Below are positions 12,408-24,504 of a stretch of DNA of 64,000 nt, in pieces. A program made the translations under genes and the position numbers. Within the stretch, counting starts at the first letter, position 1, and each line of letters opens with the position of its first letter. Origin of the DNA: Straminergon stramineum (Eukaryota; Streptophyta; Bryopsida; Hypnales; Calliergonaceae); assembly GCA_963920665.1 (NCBI GenBank), contig OY987263.1:33778547-33842546 (forward strand), given 5' to 3'. The notes below the pieces were generated by a model. It had not been told where the DNA came from. It did not search any database and was given only the letters and a program-made list of their open reading frames with translations.

Positions 12408-13617
12408 ATTCTGTCCTCTTCGAAGCGGAAGTTCGAACTGCTGGATCCTGACATTCTGGAGTGTCCCATTTGTTCAGAGGATCTCGCCCCGCCAGTCTAC
12501 CAGGTAGTAACTTAGTAACACTCCTTTCGATTCTGCGTGATTTCATGTTTTCTCGATCTTTGCATTGCAGTTTCAGACTTGTGAGGTTCCTTGTGCTCCT
12601 AAGTCAGCTTAATGTAGAATTGAAGCTCGTAACCTTCCTTGGAATCCGGAGATGTAGGGTTCTCTAGGACTTGATGAATCCAGATTCTTTGGGCCGTGCG
12701 ATTTCTTCTATTAGAATTCAAGATGCTTGCATTTCACAATCATTCTCAATGAGGACTTATAATCTTCATGTGTTAGCCAGCCATTTGCGAAGGAGGTCTG
12801 TGTTATAAGCCATAACCACTTTCTGTCTTTGCAGTTTTGGAGGCTCTGGAGCATTTTCTAGTCCAATGATGAGTGAGGAATTACCCCAAGTTCTTGACTT
12901 GCAAGACTGGTTGTTGGGTGGCCGAGCCAGTGTCCGAGTGGCCACACAACGTGCGCAGCTTGTTGGGAGAAGATTGATGGCAAGAAATGCCCGTCTTGTC
13001 AGAAGCCCATTGGCCATAACCGGAACATGGCAGTGGAGAAGATTCTCGAGTCTCTGCTTGTGAGTTGCAAGAATACTGTTCATGGTTGCCCGAGAATGCT
13101 CAGGTACACCGCGAAGAGAGCCGTGCATGAGACCAAATGGTGTGAGTATCAGCCCTTCAACTGCCTTTTCGACGGTTGCAAGTTCGAAGGTTCCACCCAT
13201 TCCCTTCCCCCTCACTTCAAGGAGGAGCACCAATTGCAAACTGTGCGCCGTACTGATTATTTCACCATGGATCCCAGCGATGATTATATCTTTGTACATG
13301 ATGATTATGATCGCCTGTTCGTCGTCCACCATGAGAAACAGAATCTTCTCGGTGATAAGTTTTCCTGCGCTTGCTTTGGGTCTTTTTCTGTGTGGCTGAA
13401 GCTTGTAGTTACTGTGAAGGACGGACCACGTCGCAGCTACACCTTGGAGACGGAAGTGTTCAACATTCGAAGAGGCGATGAATGGAAAAGGATTTTTTTT
13501 CTTGTCCCTGCAAGTGCTGATGGTCTCGAAAACTGTGAGTTTCAAGTGCAAGTGGACATGCAAGACCTTATAAAAAGGACAAATAGATTTTCTGCACTCA
13601 ATGATCTCTTAGGCTGA
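12408..13617 (+). pseudogene. SINA-like E3 ubiquitin ligase copy 1 (SINA1), start codon lost
   Basis: Two-exon gene: exon 1 12408-12503, intron 12504-12930 (GT-AG, 427 bp), exon 2 12931-13617. The spliced frame has 260 codons and encodes a complete C3HC4 RING (Cys19, 22, 33, His37, Cys40, 43, 52, 55). A SIAH-type zinc finger follows (C78, C85, H98, C103, C110, C115, H127, H132), then the SINA substrate-binding/dimerisation domain. The start codon is ATT (12408-12410) where the other copies have ATG, and an in-frame TAA lies 36 bp upstream at 12372-12374. The first in-frame ATG is codon 65 (13027), just after the RING. Without non-AUG initiation (codon 2 is CTG) the product is a 196-residue RING-less SINA protein. 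Family role: SINA proteins dimerise and ubiquitinate bound substrates. The RING-less form would bind but not ubiquitinate. Confidence 0.8.
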
Positions 13618-14600
13618 GGGGCTCAAACGCCTACTGAGTATCTTATGTTACTTTGGTAAGGATTTAGCGATGGAGACCTCCCGTTATAGTTTCAAGCATG
13701 CATAGTTTCATATTGATTCATGAATATAGATATATTAGATGTGCTGTGCCGTGATGTGGCTGTCTGCGAGCTCGTGGAGTACGGCCACGAGATGCGACGA
13801 GAATCTCCATCGAAGATTTCGTTTGTACCTCCATGTGAGGCCTACCAATCAATGTCAGATTTTAGACTTCTTTGTGGTTGCTGTATTGGAACAAACCCTT
13901 TGTACTCACGTGTTTTGGATTTCTACTTGATGTGTATTGGTTAGTTAGGATTGACTACTTGTTTGAGCCATGTACTGTATAATAGAGTGTTTAGGGTGTC
14001 TAAAATGGAACGTATTCTTTAGATTGAAGTTTTTGCACTATTCTTCATTTGTTACTTGAAGATTATTTTGAAGAAATTTCAAATTAATTGGGTTTTCTTG
14101 ATTATATGTTTTAATGTACATTCATTTTTTGCTTTAGAGATTACAATAATATCCTTTCTTTATGTGACTAATTGAGATTTTCCAAATTAATAGACTATGG
14201 ATAGTCCCATGAAATAAAAGAATGACATTGTAAATTGTACATCATGAAAATCATCAACTTGAGTTTGGAAATAGTAATTGATTATTATAAATGGCTATGG
14301 AATTGGACCTATGTGGTTTAAAGTATTTGTAGGAAGTCTTGAACTATATTGCCCTTGGAACAATGTAATTCAATGTCCACAATTTGGTAATAATTTTTTT
14401 CTTGACCTTGCATTCTCATTTAATTCCATATTCTTAACCATGTTATGAATTTATGAGACATCCATTGTGTTTCAATTGAAACTAAATTAAACCATTGAAT
14501 CCATAAAACCTATATTGAAGATAGGAAGTTGAAATTTTTTAATCAATTGGAGATGGAGAGGTGTGACTAATGAACAATCATATTACTTAAGTTTCCATGC
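13618..14600 (+). other. 3' flank of SINA1 with a small conserved ORF
   Basis: Likely 3'UTR and downstream sequence. A 74-codon ATG frame at 13720-13944 is also open in U3 (46961-47185), but it is stopped at about codon 24 in U2 and has many amino-acid changes between U1 and U3. I treat it as non-coding transcript sequence. The rest is AT-rich, with no gene seen. Confidence 0.4.
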
Positions 14601-14603
14601 TTA

Positions 14604-15424
14604 ACCCCTAAGCACTCCGATGTCCATTTTCTAGATGATGAATAGATTGAAATTGTAGTTTCATCCTCCTAATTGAGCACATGAAAGTTCTAATTTATGG
14701 AGATACTTTACCAAGTTGTTGTTTTATCTAATGGTTGAATTCGGTGTTACTAGAGTACATATATTTTTCTAAAATTACAAATGTGCAAGTATGTCAAGTG
14801 GTTGGCCAAGCCAAAATTGCATTGACTCTTGTTCAAAATGGGATTTGCCAAAATGAGGTCATAGATTTTTAGAACAAAAAGATTTCAAAAAAACCACCAT
14901 GTGAAGAGAACCTCATTTCAAATCCATTCCAACATATTTTACTCAAAAAATGATATTCCCTTTGTCCCGAAATGATTGTCGACAATTCTGTTGCCATTTT
15001 CTTGAGCCAATTTCATTGATTATATTATGAAAAACATCATTGAGAAAAGTTCCAAATTTTAGATCACTAGAATCAATGAAGAACATTACATATGTTCATT
15101 GCAACCTAAATAAAATTAACCACAGGGAAAATACCCTCTTGACCTACTCAAAACAACCTTTAAAAAACAGGACATTCAAAGTGAACAATTATTTTGGGAG
15201 AGAGGGAGTAACATTTTGCATGTAATTGAATTTAGAAGGAATTTTTCAATTTCGCTTCAAAATTTATTAAAAAAAGATTGGTGATAGCATTGGTGAATCT
15301 AACCGTACAAATGAAATCTACAACTTTTATTGGTCTATCAATTCCGAAATATTCTTCCAATTAGCGCTTTACAATGATTATTCTCAAATCGTCAATTCTG
15401 GAGATGAATCTAGACGTTTAGGTG
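14604..15424. mobile_element. CCCCTAAG-type element, U1, with nested Stowaway (821 bp)
   Basis: TTA-ACCCCTAAGCACTCC ... ACGTTTAGGTG-TTA. Shared with U2 (31690-32505). Absent from U3 and U4, where the flanks join (catgctt...gtgccaagattg near 57130). Related but not orthologous to 63454-64000. Confidence 0.65.
14956..15208. mobile_element. Stowaway-like MITE nested in U1 element (253 bp)
   Basis: Ends TTCCCTTTGTCCCGAAATGA and the near-complement ATTATTTTGGGAGAGAGGGAG, between TA dinucleotides. Resembles the Stowaway consensus CTCCCTCCGTCCC. The related element at 63.8 kb has the empty site. Confidence 0.7.
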
Positions 15425-15427
15425 TTA

Positions 15428-16487
15428 AAAACACCAAGATTGTCAATTTCTTTAAAAGTGGTTCAATGCTATGTGACAAAAAAACTGGCATTCAGATGCA
15501 CAAAGCTCGAAAAGCTAGGGATGGTATTGATTTGGGTTTTGGGTTGCGCGCCCTGAAAAGTGCCTAAGTCGTGGAATTATGTCTATATAACAAAATTGAC
15601 ATTCAAGATTGTAACATTCAAGTGCACCTATAGAACTTCTGGACAAGCAATTGGAAAGGTGCAAATCCTTCCAAAATACAAACACTTGTCAGGTGAGGAA
15701 CATTTAGTTGCAGTATAAACATTGTTTCCACTTGTATTGACATGCAATTCCATGTGCTGATGGGTGTGTTGCCAAGGACCTCAATGTGTGGGAGGGGAAA
15801 ACTATCACTGCAAGCTTGGTTGCGGAGCCATCATCCAGGAGCCTAAAGATTTTCTACTGAGCTTCATCACAGCAAACAGAAACCGCAATTTCGTTCAATT
15901 GGCTTGATTTTAGCGTCCAAAATTGTGACATACTGTATACCTTCACAGAGGTCTAATTTCAGGTCACACACTACGACAGGTATGGATTTATGTTTCACGT
16001 GCATGTCCTGAAACGTGCCAGAATATTGGAATACGGCTCATTTAACGAAATGGAGATTCAGACTTCAGAGTGGGAAGATGCTTCACCCCAGGCCCCCAGC
16101 TCAGTCCAAAGCCCTATATGGCGAAAATGGCGGAGTTTTTCCGTGAGGCTCGAGAGGATGTTGCATTGGAAAACGTAGATCTTGTAGCTTCATCAACCAG
16201 AACTCTAAGCTAGCTCAATGGTCATGGATTTCATTTTGAACCACCACATTTCTTTGCCAACCTAGGTTGCTCAGTACCCTGCACAAGCTGCACAACTAAC
16301 CACCAATTTCTCTGGAACGGTGCAATTCAATTTGAAAGTTCAGAAGCTGGTGCTGCAGTCACCTGCAAGCGGGGACTGGATAACGAAGTTGGGATCAGAA
16401 GCAACTCATGATTCACGCTACAATAAATTTCCTTTAAAGAAGCGTATCCTACGTCCACAACAAGCGATGACTAAGCCAATTCAGTGA
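15428..16487 (+). other. Conserved segment X, copy 1 (unrecognised, possible degenerate exons)
   Basis: Segment found once per unit between the SINA-like gene and the next A gene. Plus-strand open blocks recur in the copies: one containing LVAEPSS then SQQTETAIS near 15810-15900, one with MAKMAEFFRE-like sequence near 16110-16200, and one ending in PQQAMTKPIQ with a stop at 16485-16487. The blocks are in different frames, separated by possible short introns or by frameshifts. In this copy the first block is interrupted. No family recognised. It could be an old multi-exon gene now decayed, or a conserved non-coding piece. Confidence 0.4.
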
Positions 16488-16669
16488 AATTGGCAGTGTT
16501 CCATGGAAATGGAGCGGTGGACCGTCGAGAAAGGAAGAAATGAAATGATTCAGGGAGCCAGGAGTGGGACGGGGAGTGGGTGGAAATCCTACGTAAGTGG
16601 TGCACAATGTTGTGAATGAAATGTAATTGAAAAATAATTTGCGTATCTTTCAGCACCGTTAATCTGGAG

Positions 16670-16688
16670 TGACGTCAAAATGCACGTG
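16670..16688. promoter_or_regulatory. TGACGTCA + CACGTG pair, unit 1
   Basis: Palindromic TGACGTCA at 16670-16677 and a G-box CACGTG at 16683-16688, 5 bp apart, in the spacer between X1 and the 3' end of A2. Both are classic plant bZIP/bHLH target cores. The pair is preserved with nearly constant spacing in U2 and U3. Which gene it might control is unknown. Confidence 0.45.
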
Positions 16689-16966
16689 GAACGCTGCCAG
16701 TATATCGGAGTTTCGATTTCTCAACTGTGTCAATTGACGTTATCTACATATAATATTTGACTCATTCAGTTCACAAGGTGAACTAATTTCTTTAGTTTAT
16801 ATCACTAGATCATCATCTACAACTGAACGAACTGATACTAACAACTCGCTCATATGCCCCACAAACTATACATTCAAAGAACCACTCAAACTCAAAAAAA
16901 CGAAAATAACAGGACTCTCGGAAATTAGAAGGCTTCCTTTTACTTAGCAAAGAAACACAAAATTAC

Positions 16967-18835
16967 TCAATCCCTCTTTTGAATGTCAATCATGATTCCA
17001 GTCAAGGTGGCAACTTGCGATTTGACCACTTGTTCCAACCTGCTTTTCAAACTTTCATTCTCAGTACGCAATCGCTCCTTCTCTTGATGCAGCTTCGAAT
17101 TTTGTATCTGGTACGCTGTTAGTTGATGATCCAAGTCTACAAATTGCCTCGCATTATCCTCCAGACACTTCTTCTGACAAAGCAGCAGCTGCTCAAGATC
17201 CGGGACACTACCTGGGAGGAAGACCCTTCCATCGATATTCTCTTGGCCCACATCCGCAAGATCCCTTCCTTGCTGGAAACTGGGGCTAGGGTTCAATTCA
17301 GGCTCTGAATCATGCTCAATGCCTCCTGCTACAGCTCCGACTTCTGGTAAACTAGGGTCTCCAAGGAGCTGAGCAAATCCTTGGTAGTGCATTTGGTAGG
17401 AAACGACGCTCGATTGTTGATCCAGAAGATTTGACAACCCAGGATCATAAAAAAGCTCAGGAAACATGCCCTCAAAACCAGAAAGAGACCCACAAGAATC
17501 ATCAGCATCTCCCACAATAGCACTTTCAAATGGAAGCAATGGTAGACATGGAGATGACGGAGCTGCGGACGCAATGACAGGTTCAGCCGCCATGGCGGTA
17601 TGCATGGGAAGAGATGGACATGGAAGTGGTAGAGCAGATGACGAAGGGTCATTGAATTCGGCCCCATGAGAACCGGCCTCGGTCGCGATGATGTTCAAGT
17701 GTTTCCCCTTCTCCCTTTGAAAGTCGGCGTACATTTGCTTCCCCACTTGCTTCGCTGTGCGTGTGACCCATGTCCTCTTTGCCTCGCCTACCAGACGCCG
17801 TTCTTGCTCACTCATCGGTGGAATGGGAAACTTGTACCGACCATCCTCAAGCTCCACACAACCTCCATCCTTGTCATAATGGTGCCGGGCTATTTGAAGC
17901 ACAATCTGGGCTTCAGCAGGAGTGTGGTACTCACCAAGAGGAAGACGTTTGGAACACACGTCCATGCCGTCGTCCCCTTCTTGTCTCGGAGGTGCGAATC
18001 TGGGCTCATACTTGAAGCGAATGAAGGCGCCGGAGGATTTCTCCTTGATGGATCGTGCATAAACGCCTTTGAGGTTGCATCCTTCGATGTCCACGACTTC
18101 ATGGTGAACATCAGGAGCTTTTCGCTTGCGGCAGTCGGGTCGGGCTGCCTGTCGGAACTTGATCCAGACGTAGGCGCCTTGGAAGAGCACAAGAGAGACG
18201 AAGCTGGCTCTAAAGTCGAAAGCACCGGAGGAATAGGTTTTGGAGCCACCCCGGTCTACATAACCAATGAGGTACTGAAATACCGAAGTGAGGAGGTGGA
18301 GCACTGACGTGAGGAAAGCTTGAAGGGTGTACGCAATTGCCCTCTCGGAATCCGATTCAGAAGCGTCCATGTTCTTTTGTTTGGAGCGCGGTGCAGAAAC
18401 GGTCCTTGCATAGAGACAGCGTCGGCGAAGTCGTAATTCTAGCCAGTGGTCGTCTTGATAAGAGGTGCCAGTATGTGGAATGGCCTCACCAATAGATCGT
18501 ATGGCCCGAGTAAAAACCTCACCGAGATTGTCATTCTTCTCAACTCTGAACATCACACTGAATAATGCGCAGGCATCAAGCGTGGCCATATCACAAGCGA
18601 GGTCAAGTCGATCACCGCTGCTACTGTTCCACAGCGTGAAATAATTCCTAATTGCATTCCATAGTTTGAAGTGAATGGAGTCAGGCAGTAAAGACCTCAC
18701 ATAGAAGGTGGGGTCTTTTTGCTTTCACTCTATCCTCTCTATCACCAACTTCAAAAGCCTCGCGCGCGGGTCCATATTTAGTTGTCACTCATGACGATCA
18801 GGTTTGACGGGCAAGAACCAATTTGAGTGTTCCAT
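16967..18835 (-). pseudogene. Gene A copy 2 (A2), early in-frame stops
   Basis: Full-length copy of the A family. The family ATG is at 18835-18833 and the family stop at 16969-16967. Relative to A3 it has two in-frame TGA codons near the start: codon 17 (18787-18785, Arg in A3) and codon 37 (18727-18725, Leu in the other three copies). After codon 37 the frame is open to the normal stop, more than 580 codons. It includes both hydrophobic stretches, the basic RKRK patch, the AP2-like segment and the leucine-zipper end. The first in-frame ATG after the second stop lies inside the variable N-terminal domain (DMATLDA region). The product would be N-truncated by about 90 residues if translation started there. 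The uninterrupted downstream frame suggests recent inactivation or a functional shortened form. TATA-like box at 19574-19581. Confidence 0.75.
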
Positions 18836-19735
18836 ATTTCTCAAATTGGTCGAACTAGGCGTCACCTTACTTCGACACTCACAGGTCAACAAAAGTTTCC
18901 CCCAGAAACGGCAAAGTCAGGGCCTAGCTGCTAGTCTCTTACACCATCATGACCTCGAGAGCACTTGCGATTGCAACGTCCTTGTGGAGACTAACGAAAC
19001 TCGTACCTAAACATCACGGACGAGGAGTTGATCAATGGCTGTAATCCTAACGAACAGTACCACAGAAGACGAATCTAAAAATGTCCATCTACGAAACACC
19101 TGTGAGGATTCCATAGTCCATTTCCTCGGATGATAGAATAGGATGCACTAGGAATTAGAGTATGGCGGGAAGCAAGAGGACATCGGTCTGATTTCCATCG
19201 CCACAAAGGACACTGTTCCCATTTCCATCTTGGATTTCTCCTGTGTACAAGATCCCAGAGACACGGCACTCCAAACACCGACTAGACTTGTCTAGAAGTT
19301 GTACAATACACACACACACGTACATCTGTCTCTCAATTCCAAGCCTCCAGACTCTTCTCCAAATTTGTTTTCCTGGGCTGCGCCTTGCACTCCACTCTGT
19401 CGGCAATCTAGCTATTAAAGAATCGAAGGAAAAACTCCGTGGGACAAACCGGAACTAGCAGGCCACATTTGTTCATCACCAACACGAGAGCCCACTCTCA
19501 GAGTGAAATTGATGAAGCTCTGAAACACGAACTGCCGCAACGAAATGCGTGCTTCACTACTGAACTCACTGGGTTTATATACTGTAGCGCTCAATGGGTG
19601 TCGGAGCTCGCACAGCAAGTGTGAGAAAAAGGATGAGAACGAGCAGGGGGCGAGGGGAGGAGGGGGGACTACGTACAGACAGACAGTGGGGGGCCTAGCA
19701 CTGAGAACTACAGTGAGTAGGTGGGGGGCCTAGTT
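18836..19735 (-). promoter_or_regulatory. Upstream region of A2
   Basis: Canonical TATATAAA on the minus strand (19581-19574), 746 bp before the family ATG. Two GTGGGGGGCCTAG repeats follow at 19686-19698 and 19721-19733. Leader sequence is highly conserved with U1, U3 and U4. Confidence 0.42.
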
Positions 19736-19872
19736 AAAGAAGGCACACAGGGGTCGGATACTCGACTTGAATTGACTTGGGAGGTGCCCCAGGGGGGGCC
19801 AAAGAGAACAGTCGGGACCATCGGAAACAAGAAGACAGAGAGTGAGTCTCACCACAATCGGTTTCATACTTT

Positions 19873-20170
19873 AAAATGGTCGAGCTTATAGTTGTATGAC
19901 GAGTCGGAGCCTCTTGTGGAGGTCTAGCCAAGGATGAATGGAAAAAAAAAAAAAAAGTCCTTCTATTTTGTGCTGTAAGAATTTTATTGTTAGCACCTCC
20001 CCAAGCTAATTTGGGACATCTGATTGCAAATATGGATTCAACATTTGCATAAAAAAAAATTTGCACAGCAAATGAAAGGTTTCTGCATTTTTTCCCTCAA
20101 GGGTAAAATATGGGGGAAAAACCGCCTCCGCAAGAGGCTTGTCATACAACTATAAGCTCAACCATTTTAG
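19873..20170. mobile_element. Short MITE (core-sharing group, member 3)
   Basis: Inverted ends AAAATGGTCGAGCTTATAGT / its complement, inner GCCTCTTGTGGAGG / CCTCCGCAAGAGGC, and the shared core (CTAATTTGGGACATCTGATT). Orthologous to 36897-37183 in U3 and absent from U1 and U4. The target duplication is not clear. Confidence 0.65.
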
Positions 20171-20566
20171 AACTACTTTGGGGGAGACATGGACACACTC
20201 ACTACCAACTAGACAATTGTAGGTGGTGTAGTAGGACGTTGAAGTGGTTGTACTTGTAGGATGAATTTATCCTTGGGGAAAACACTAGAAGTTTTTTATG
20301 CCACCCACAATAACATTTAGAAATTTGGAATTCATATTTAGAAGTAGTGGCCCCAAATTAGCCAAGGGAGGTAAAGAGCTACAAATATAACTAATTCAAA
20401 AAATACAAGCAATTTTTTATATTTGTCCTTGGTTCGGGAGTAAATGCACCTTGGAGGATAGATTTCAAATGACCACTTTAATGTCCTATGATATCAACAC
20501 ACGATATATCCATGCAATTTAGGCCCATAGCCACCATGGGGATAAATTAGTGCATATTCGCAATTA

Positions 20567-21551
20567 ACCTCTAAAGGAATTTGACTATGTTTTCACCAAA
20601 ATCACTCCCAAATTGCCATTTCTAATACAAGTACCAAATTTTAGAAAAAAAATTTTGGACACATGTAACTCTAGGATCTTGTAGTACACTAGTTTTGAGA
20701 AGATGTGGAAAAAAATTCAGAAATTTCCACCGTGTAGATTGCAAGATATTATTGTTTGAATGGACAAAAATCCTTTTTTTGGCCGTGTAAAAAAACAAGT
20801 AGTTGCACTTCACAAGGTTACATTTGTATGAAAAAATGTACAAAATGGTGGTGCTTCTTTGGAATCATTCTTCGAGGCAAGTTGTCCACATGCTTGAAAA
20901 AATATAGATTGTTTGGAATTGTACAATATATAGGAAAAAAATAGTAAGTAGAAAGAAATAGAGAATGATTCAAGTTACTAATTGTGAAGAATTTAATTAT
21001 TAAATTGAAAAATGACAATCCCAATGGTTGTATTGTTGTAATTAACAATCTACATCTTATGATTTAATTCTTTTCCCAAAAATATTGAAAATTGAGTTAA
21101 GTAAAGGACTTCAAAGTTTATTTTAGAGTAGAGAATCCACAACTATCCACAAACTAAAACTCCTCATGACTTTCATCTCATGAGTCAAAATGGAATGATT
21201 CAAAGTTTTCCATGTATTTCTTGAACACACTTGTTTCAAAAGAAAAAAAGAAGCTTTCCATGCATACTAATATCTAGAGAATCAATTTCAAATTTTTATT
21301 TCTTAAAAAAGTGATTTTTTAAGAATTTTTTTGGGGCTGCCTAGGCTATCCGCCAAGCAATGAAAATGACATATCATACAATAACTTTTGAACCATGTAA
21401 TCAAAAGTTATGAAAATTTTTGGGCTTTAAAGCTACTCCTTGGGCACATGCTGTGTGAAAATTTCAAAGAAAAAGAATAAAAACTCCGTTTGTAGTGAGT
21501 TGCCCAAAATTGCTATGTTGCCAAAAAACACAATTGGGGCATTTAGTGGGG
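20567..21551. mobile_element. CCCCTAAA-type element unique to U2 (985 bp)
   Basis: TTA-ACCTCTAAAGG ... GGGCATTTAGTGGGG-TTA. The site is empty in U1 (near 4305), U3 (near 37585) and U4 (near 52575). The interior is the reverse complement of the 10138-11064 type, including AAATTGCTATGTTGCCAA near the right end. Confidence 0.65.
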
Positions 21552-22421
21552 TTAAATGAATATTGAAAATGGACTACTTAGACTTGCTCTTAACTAGTGT
21601 ACTACAAGATCCTAGAGTTTCTTGTGAGTCAAGATTCTTGTTTCATAACTACCATTTTAATCTTTAAAGAAAGGGTTGATTACACTGAAAATCATTCTTT
21701 ATAGGATACCATGTGAATTAGTTCATTCCATTGTTGATTGGAGGTCAAAAAACCAAGAGCATTCATTGGAGGTCAAACTATTATGCAAGATGTTCCTCTT
21801 TCACACAAAATTTCAAGGATGAACATGTGCACTTCTGTCTTATATAAAAGAATTCTTTGTCATCTATTAGACAATAAACATCCACTACATCGTTTAAGGC
21901 ATAGAACAGTTATGATTACAGTTATGATTCAATTATGAATCTTGACTCTTTTGAAATCATATTGCACAAGTTATGGCCAAGCTACAAATCAACATACAAT
22001 GTGTGACAAAAAACCCATTACAAGTGTTTCTTGCAATTGCCTACAAATTGCAGTTTACATACAAGGATTGAAGTCTTTTATGTTGACAACAAATAAATCT
22101 AACTCAAAACATTTTGACTATATGAGAGTTGCCTACAATTATTTGAAGGCACATTAGAGAGTATATGGAAGGACATGAGTATGGGCACTCAAGACTCAAT
22201 AAAGCATCTCCAACTTCTTTGGACCCTAATCGAGCTTTGCACATCATAGAAGTGTTCATGTAAGACGATCATAGGCAAATATTAAAAATATTTTTTAAAT
22301 CCCACATTACTTACCTCTATAGTGAATAAAGCAAGCATGTTCAATCTTTGTGGCAACAACCTTGTTTGAATTAGGACAATTCATCCTTTTCTTCTCTACT
22401 TGGAGAAAAAAAAGGTTGTCT

Positions 22422-23497
22422 AACCCCTACAATCCCAAGCTCATTTTTTCTTCAATAATTAAACACTCAAAACTACCATCTATACCTTAGTTAGTTTTTG
22501 TTTTTGTTTTTGTTTGTTCTATTGAGATCTCTTGGATTGTGCGTCCTTTGGCTATGTGCTTGATACCACTGGAAAGTCCTTTGGAAGGAGGGGTGCATGA
22601 GCTTTGTTTCATAATGTTTCGACCTATGATGTGAAAGTTATTGAATTTTGAATTTTATAGGAATTAAAAAATTAAAAAATTATTTTTACTTCTAATTTGG
22701 TTGTGGCAATAGTGCAGGTCACACTAGTTTCTATTGCAAAGAGAAAAAAAGTTAAAAAGAATATCTTTTCCTTCATATTGAACCACAAGATCTTGCACTA
22801 GATTCTTAAAAAAATGGTGGAAGAAATTTCAAAAACTCTAACAATGTATATTGAAAGATATTTGCATTTAAACTTTAAAATATAGAAAATAAGTTTTTTG
22901 TACTTTGCTCGACTAGATTTTTTGGCTTTGAATCATCTTAGCTTAAAATTTTTGCATTATCAATTTCTAATTTCTAATTTTTTATGTTGAAGAATTGAGT
23001 TAACGAAAAAAATTCAAAAAACACTCACTTGATTTTCATTCTTAAGAAAAGTGTTAAGTAGAAGTAGGTACAAGATTGAACAAAAAACTAAATTGTTAAC
23101 CCCTAAATGTAAAAACTACATTTTTTTGGCAATATAGCGATTTTGGGCAGCTCACTATGAATTCCTTTTTTTTCTTTGAAAATTTCACACAACATGTGCC
23201 CAAGGAATAACTTTAAGACCCAACAATTTTCATAACTTTTGACTATGTGGTGAAAAAGTTATTACATGATATGTCATTTTCATTACTCAGCAGGCAACCA
23301 AGGTAGCTCAAAAACTTCTTTAAAAAATCATTTTTTATGAAATAAAAATTTGAAATTGGTCCTCTATATTTTTATATGTGTGTGTATATGTGTGTGTGTG
23401 TGTGTGAAGCTTTGAATCATTCCATTTTGATTAATGAGATGAAAGTTATGAGGAGTTTTAGTTTGTGGGTAGTTATGATTTTCAAAAGACTCCATAT
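22422..23497. mobile_element. Disrupted CCCCTAAA-type elements, U2
   Basis: An ACCCCTACAATCCC left end at 22422 is homologous to the 5796 and 38495 elements. It is interrupted at about 23097 by a second ACCCCTAAATG end with the TTGGCAATATAGCG interior, and the right side is truncated near 23497. A (TG)n run lies at about 23388-23408. Confidence 0.4.
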
Positions 23498-24504
23498 CTA
23501 GAAACCCAAGTTCCTACAATAAAATGAGTTGAAATCCTTAATATTGGTTAATAGATGAGGTCATGACATGTAGAAACATTGATGTCAATCACTATGTTTC
23601 TAAGCTTAATTCGTGGCACCCCCGATTAGAATTTGGAGAAGCATTGGGCGTTTCTCTTGAGCACCTCATAGGATAATTGTGTGGGAAATTGTGCACTTTG
23701 GTAGTGGGGGTGCTCTAGAAGGTTTACTTATTTCACTTCTTTTATTTTTCCCTTCCTTTTCAATGAGTTGAGTTTTCCTCCACTTGAAGCTGGGTCTCAC
23801 AACTTCTTTGACTGTGATTTCTTCATTGGTTCCAGTAGTGGAATTAGTTTGGTAATGTCTTCATTGTCAACAATGTTGTCTACTGACCATCTTCAACTTC
23901 CATTTAAGGTGCAAATGCAAATGCAAACTTCCTCTCCTCTTGCTCATTAGCTAGAGCAAATGTTTTCAAGCATCCTCTATACCAACATATGTATAAGTAG
24001 ATAACATGTGAGCATGAAAATACGAGCATATGAACCTTCAACATCTGTAGAAGTAGATATCCTAGAATCATTGAAGGTACTTACAACATAAACACCAATA
24101 ATATTGGTATTTATAGCATAGGTATCCTATAATCATGGAAAGTTTCTATGATATAGACACTTATAACACAGGTGTATAGTCTTCTAGGCCATATGCTCCT
24201 AATCCTAGGCTCACATAAGAGCATCCCTCTTGTACATACTAAAGCTCTTGCAAAAAGTTTGATTTTTGTTGACTTAGAGTGAAAATGCATGATTGTAGTT
24301 GGTTTTATCTACCCCCCCCCCCTGAAACTTGGAAATTGACTCCCACTTTATTGTGCCATTACTCATAAATTCTCTTCAAAAATATTTGGATCATCTAATG
24401 CCATACACTTATTATTTGCTTGAAGCAAACCATGGAATGTATCCTTCAAGAATTCTTCCACTATTCTTTGTTTGTTCGTGACCACAAGAAGAAACATCAA
24501 ATTA

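Larger units (their letters stand above)
1..16966. repeat. Tandem unit 1 (partial at left edge)
   Basis: Gene A (minus), spacer, SINA-like gene (plus) and segment X. The A1-to-A2 ATG distance is 17,037 bp and the SINA1-to-SINA2 start distance is 16,787 bp. Unit boundaries are set arbitrarily at the 3' end of each A gene. Confidence 0.85.

Noticed and set aside
12766..13563. 265-codon minus-strand open frame over SINA1 (similar ones at 29553-30383 and 46007-46804)
   Set aside because: Antisense shadow of the conserved SINA coding exon; the plus strand carries the zinc-finger motifs and matches the family.
13720..13944. Small 74-codon gene downstream of SINA1
   Set aside because: Stop codon in the U2 copy and many non-synonymous differences between U1 and U3; more likely 3'UTR.
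17666..18307. 213-codon plus-strand frame over A2 (and 202 codons at 50058-50666)
   Set aside because: Shadow of gene A in the opposite strand; no domain, and it is broken differently in each copy.
1103..18787. RNA editing as a rescue of the TGA codons
   Set aside because: U-to-C editing in plants is organellar; these are nuclear-type genes, and A1 also has a frameshift that editing would not repair.
23388..23408. (TG)n run and other simple repeats as functional elements
   Set aside because: Ordinary microsatellite in AT-rich spacer.
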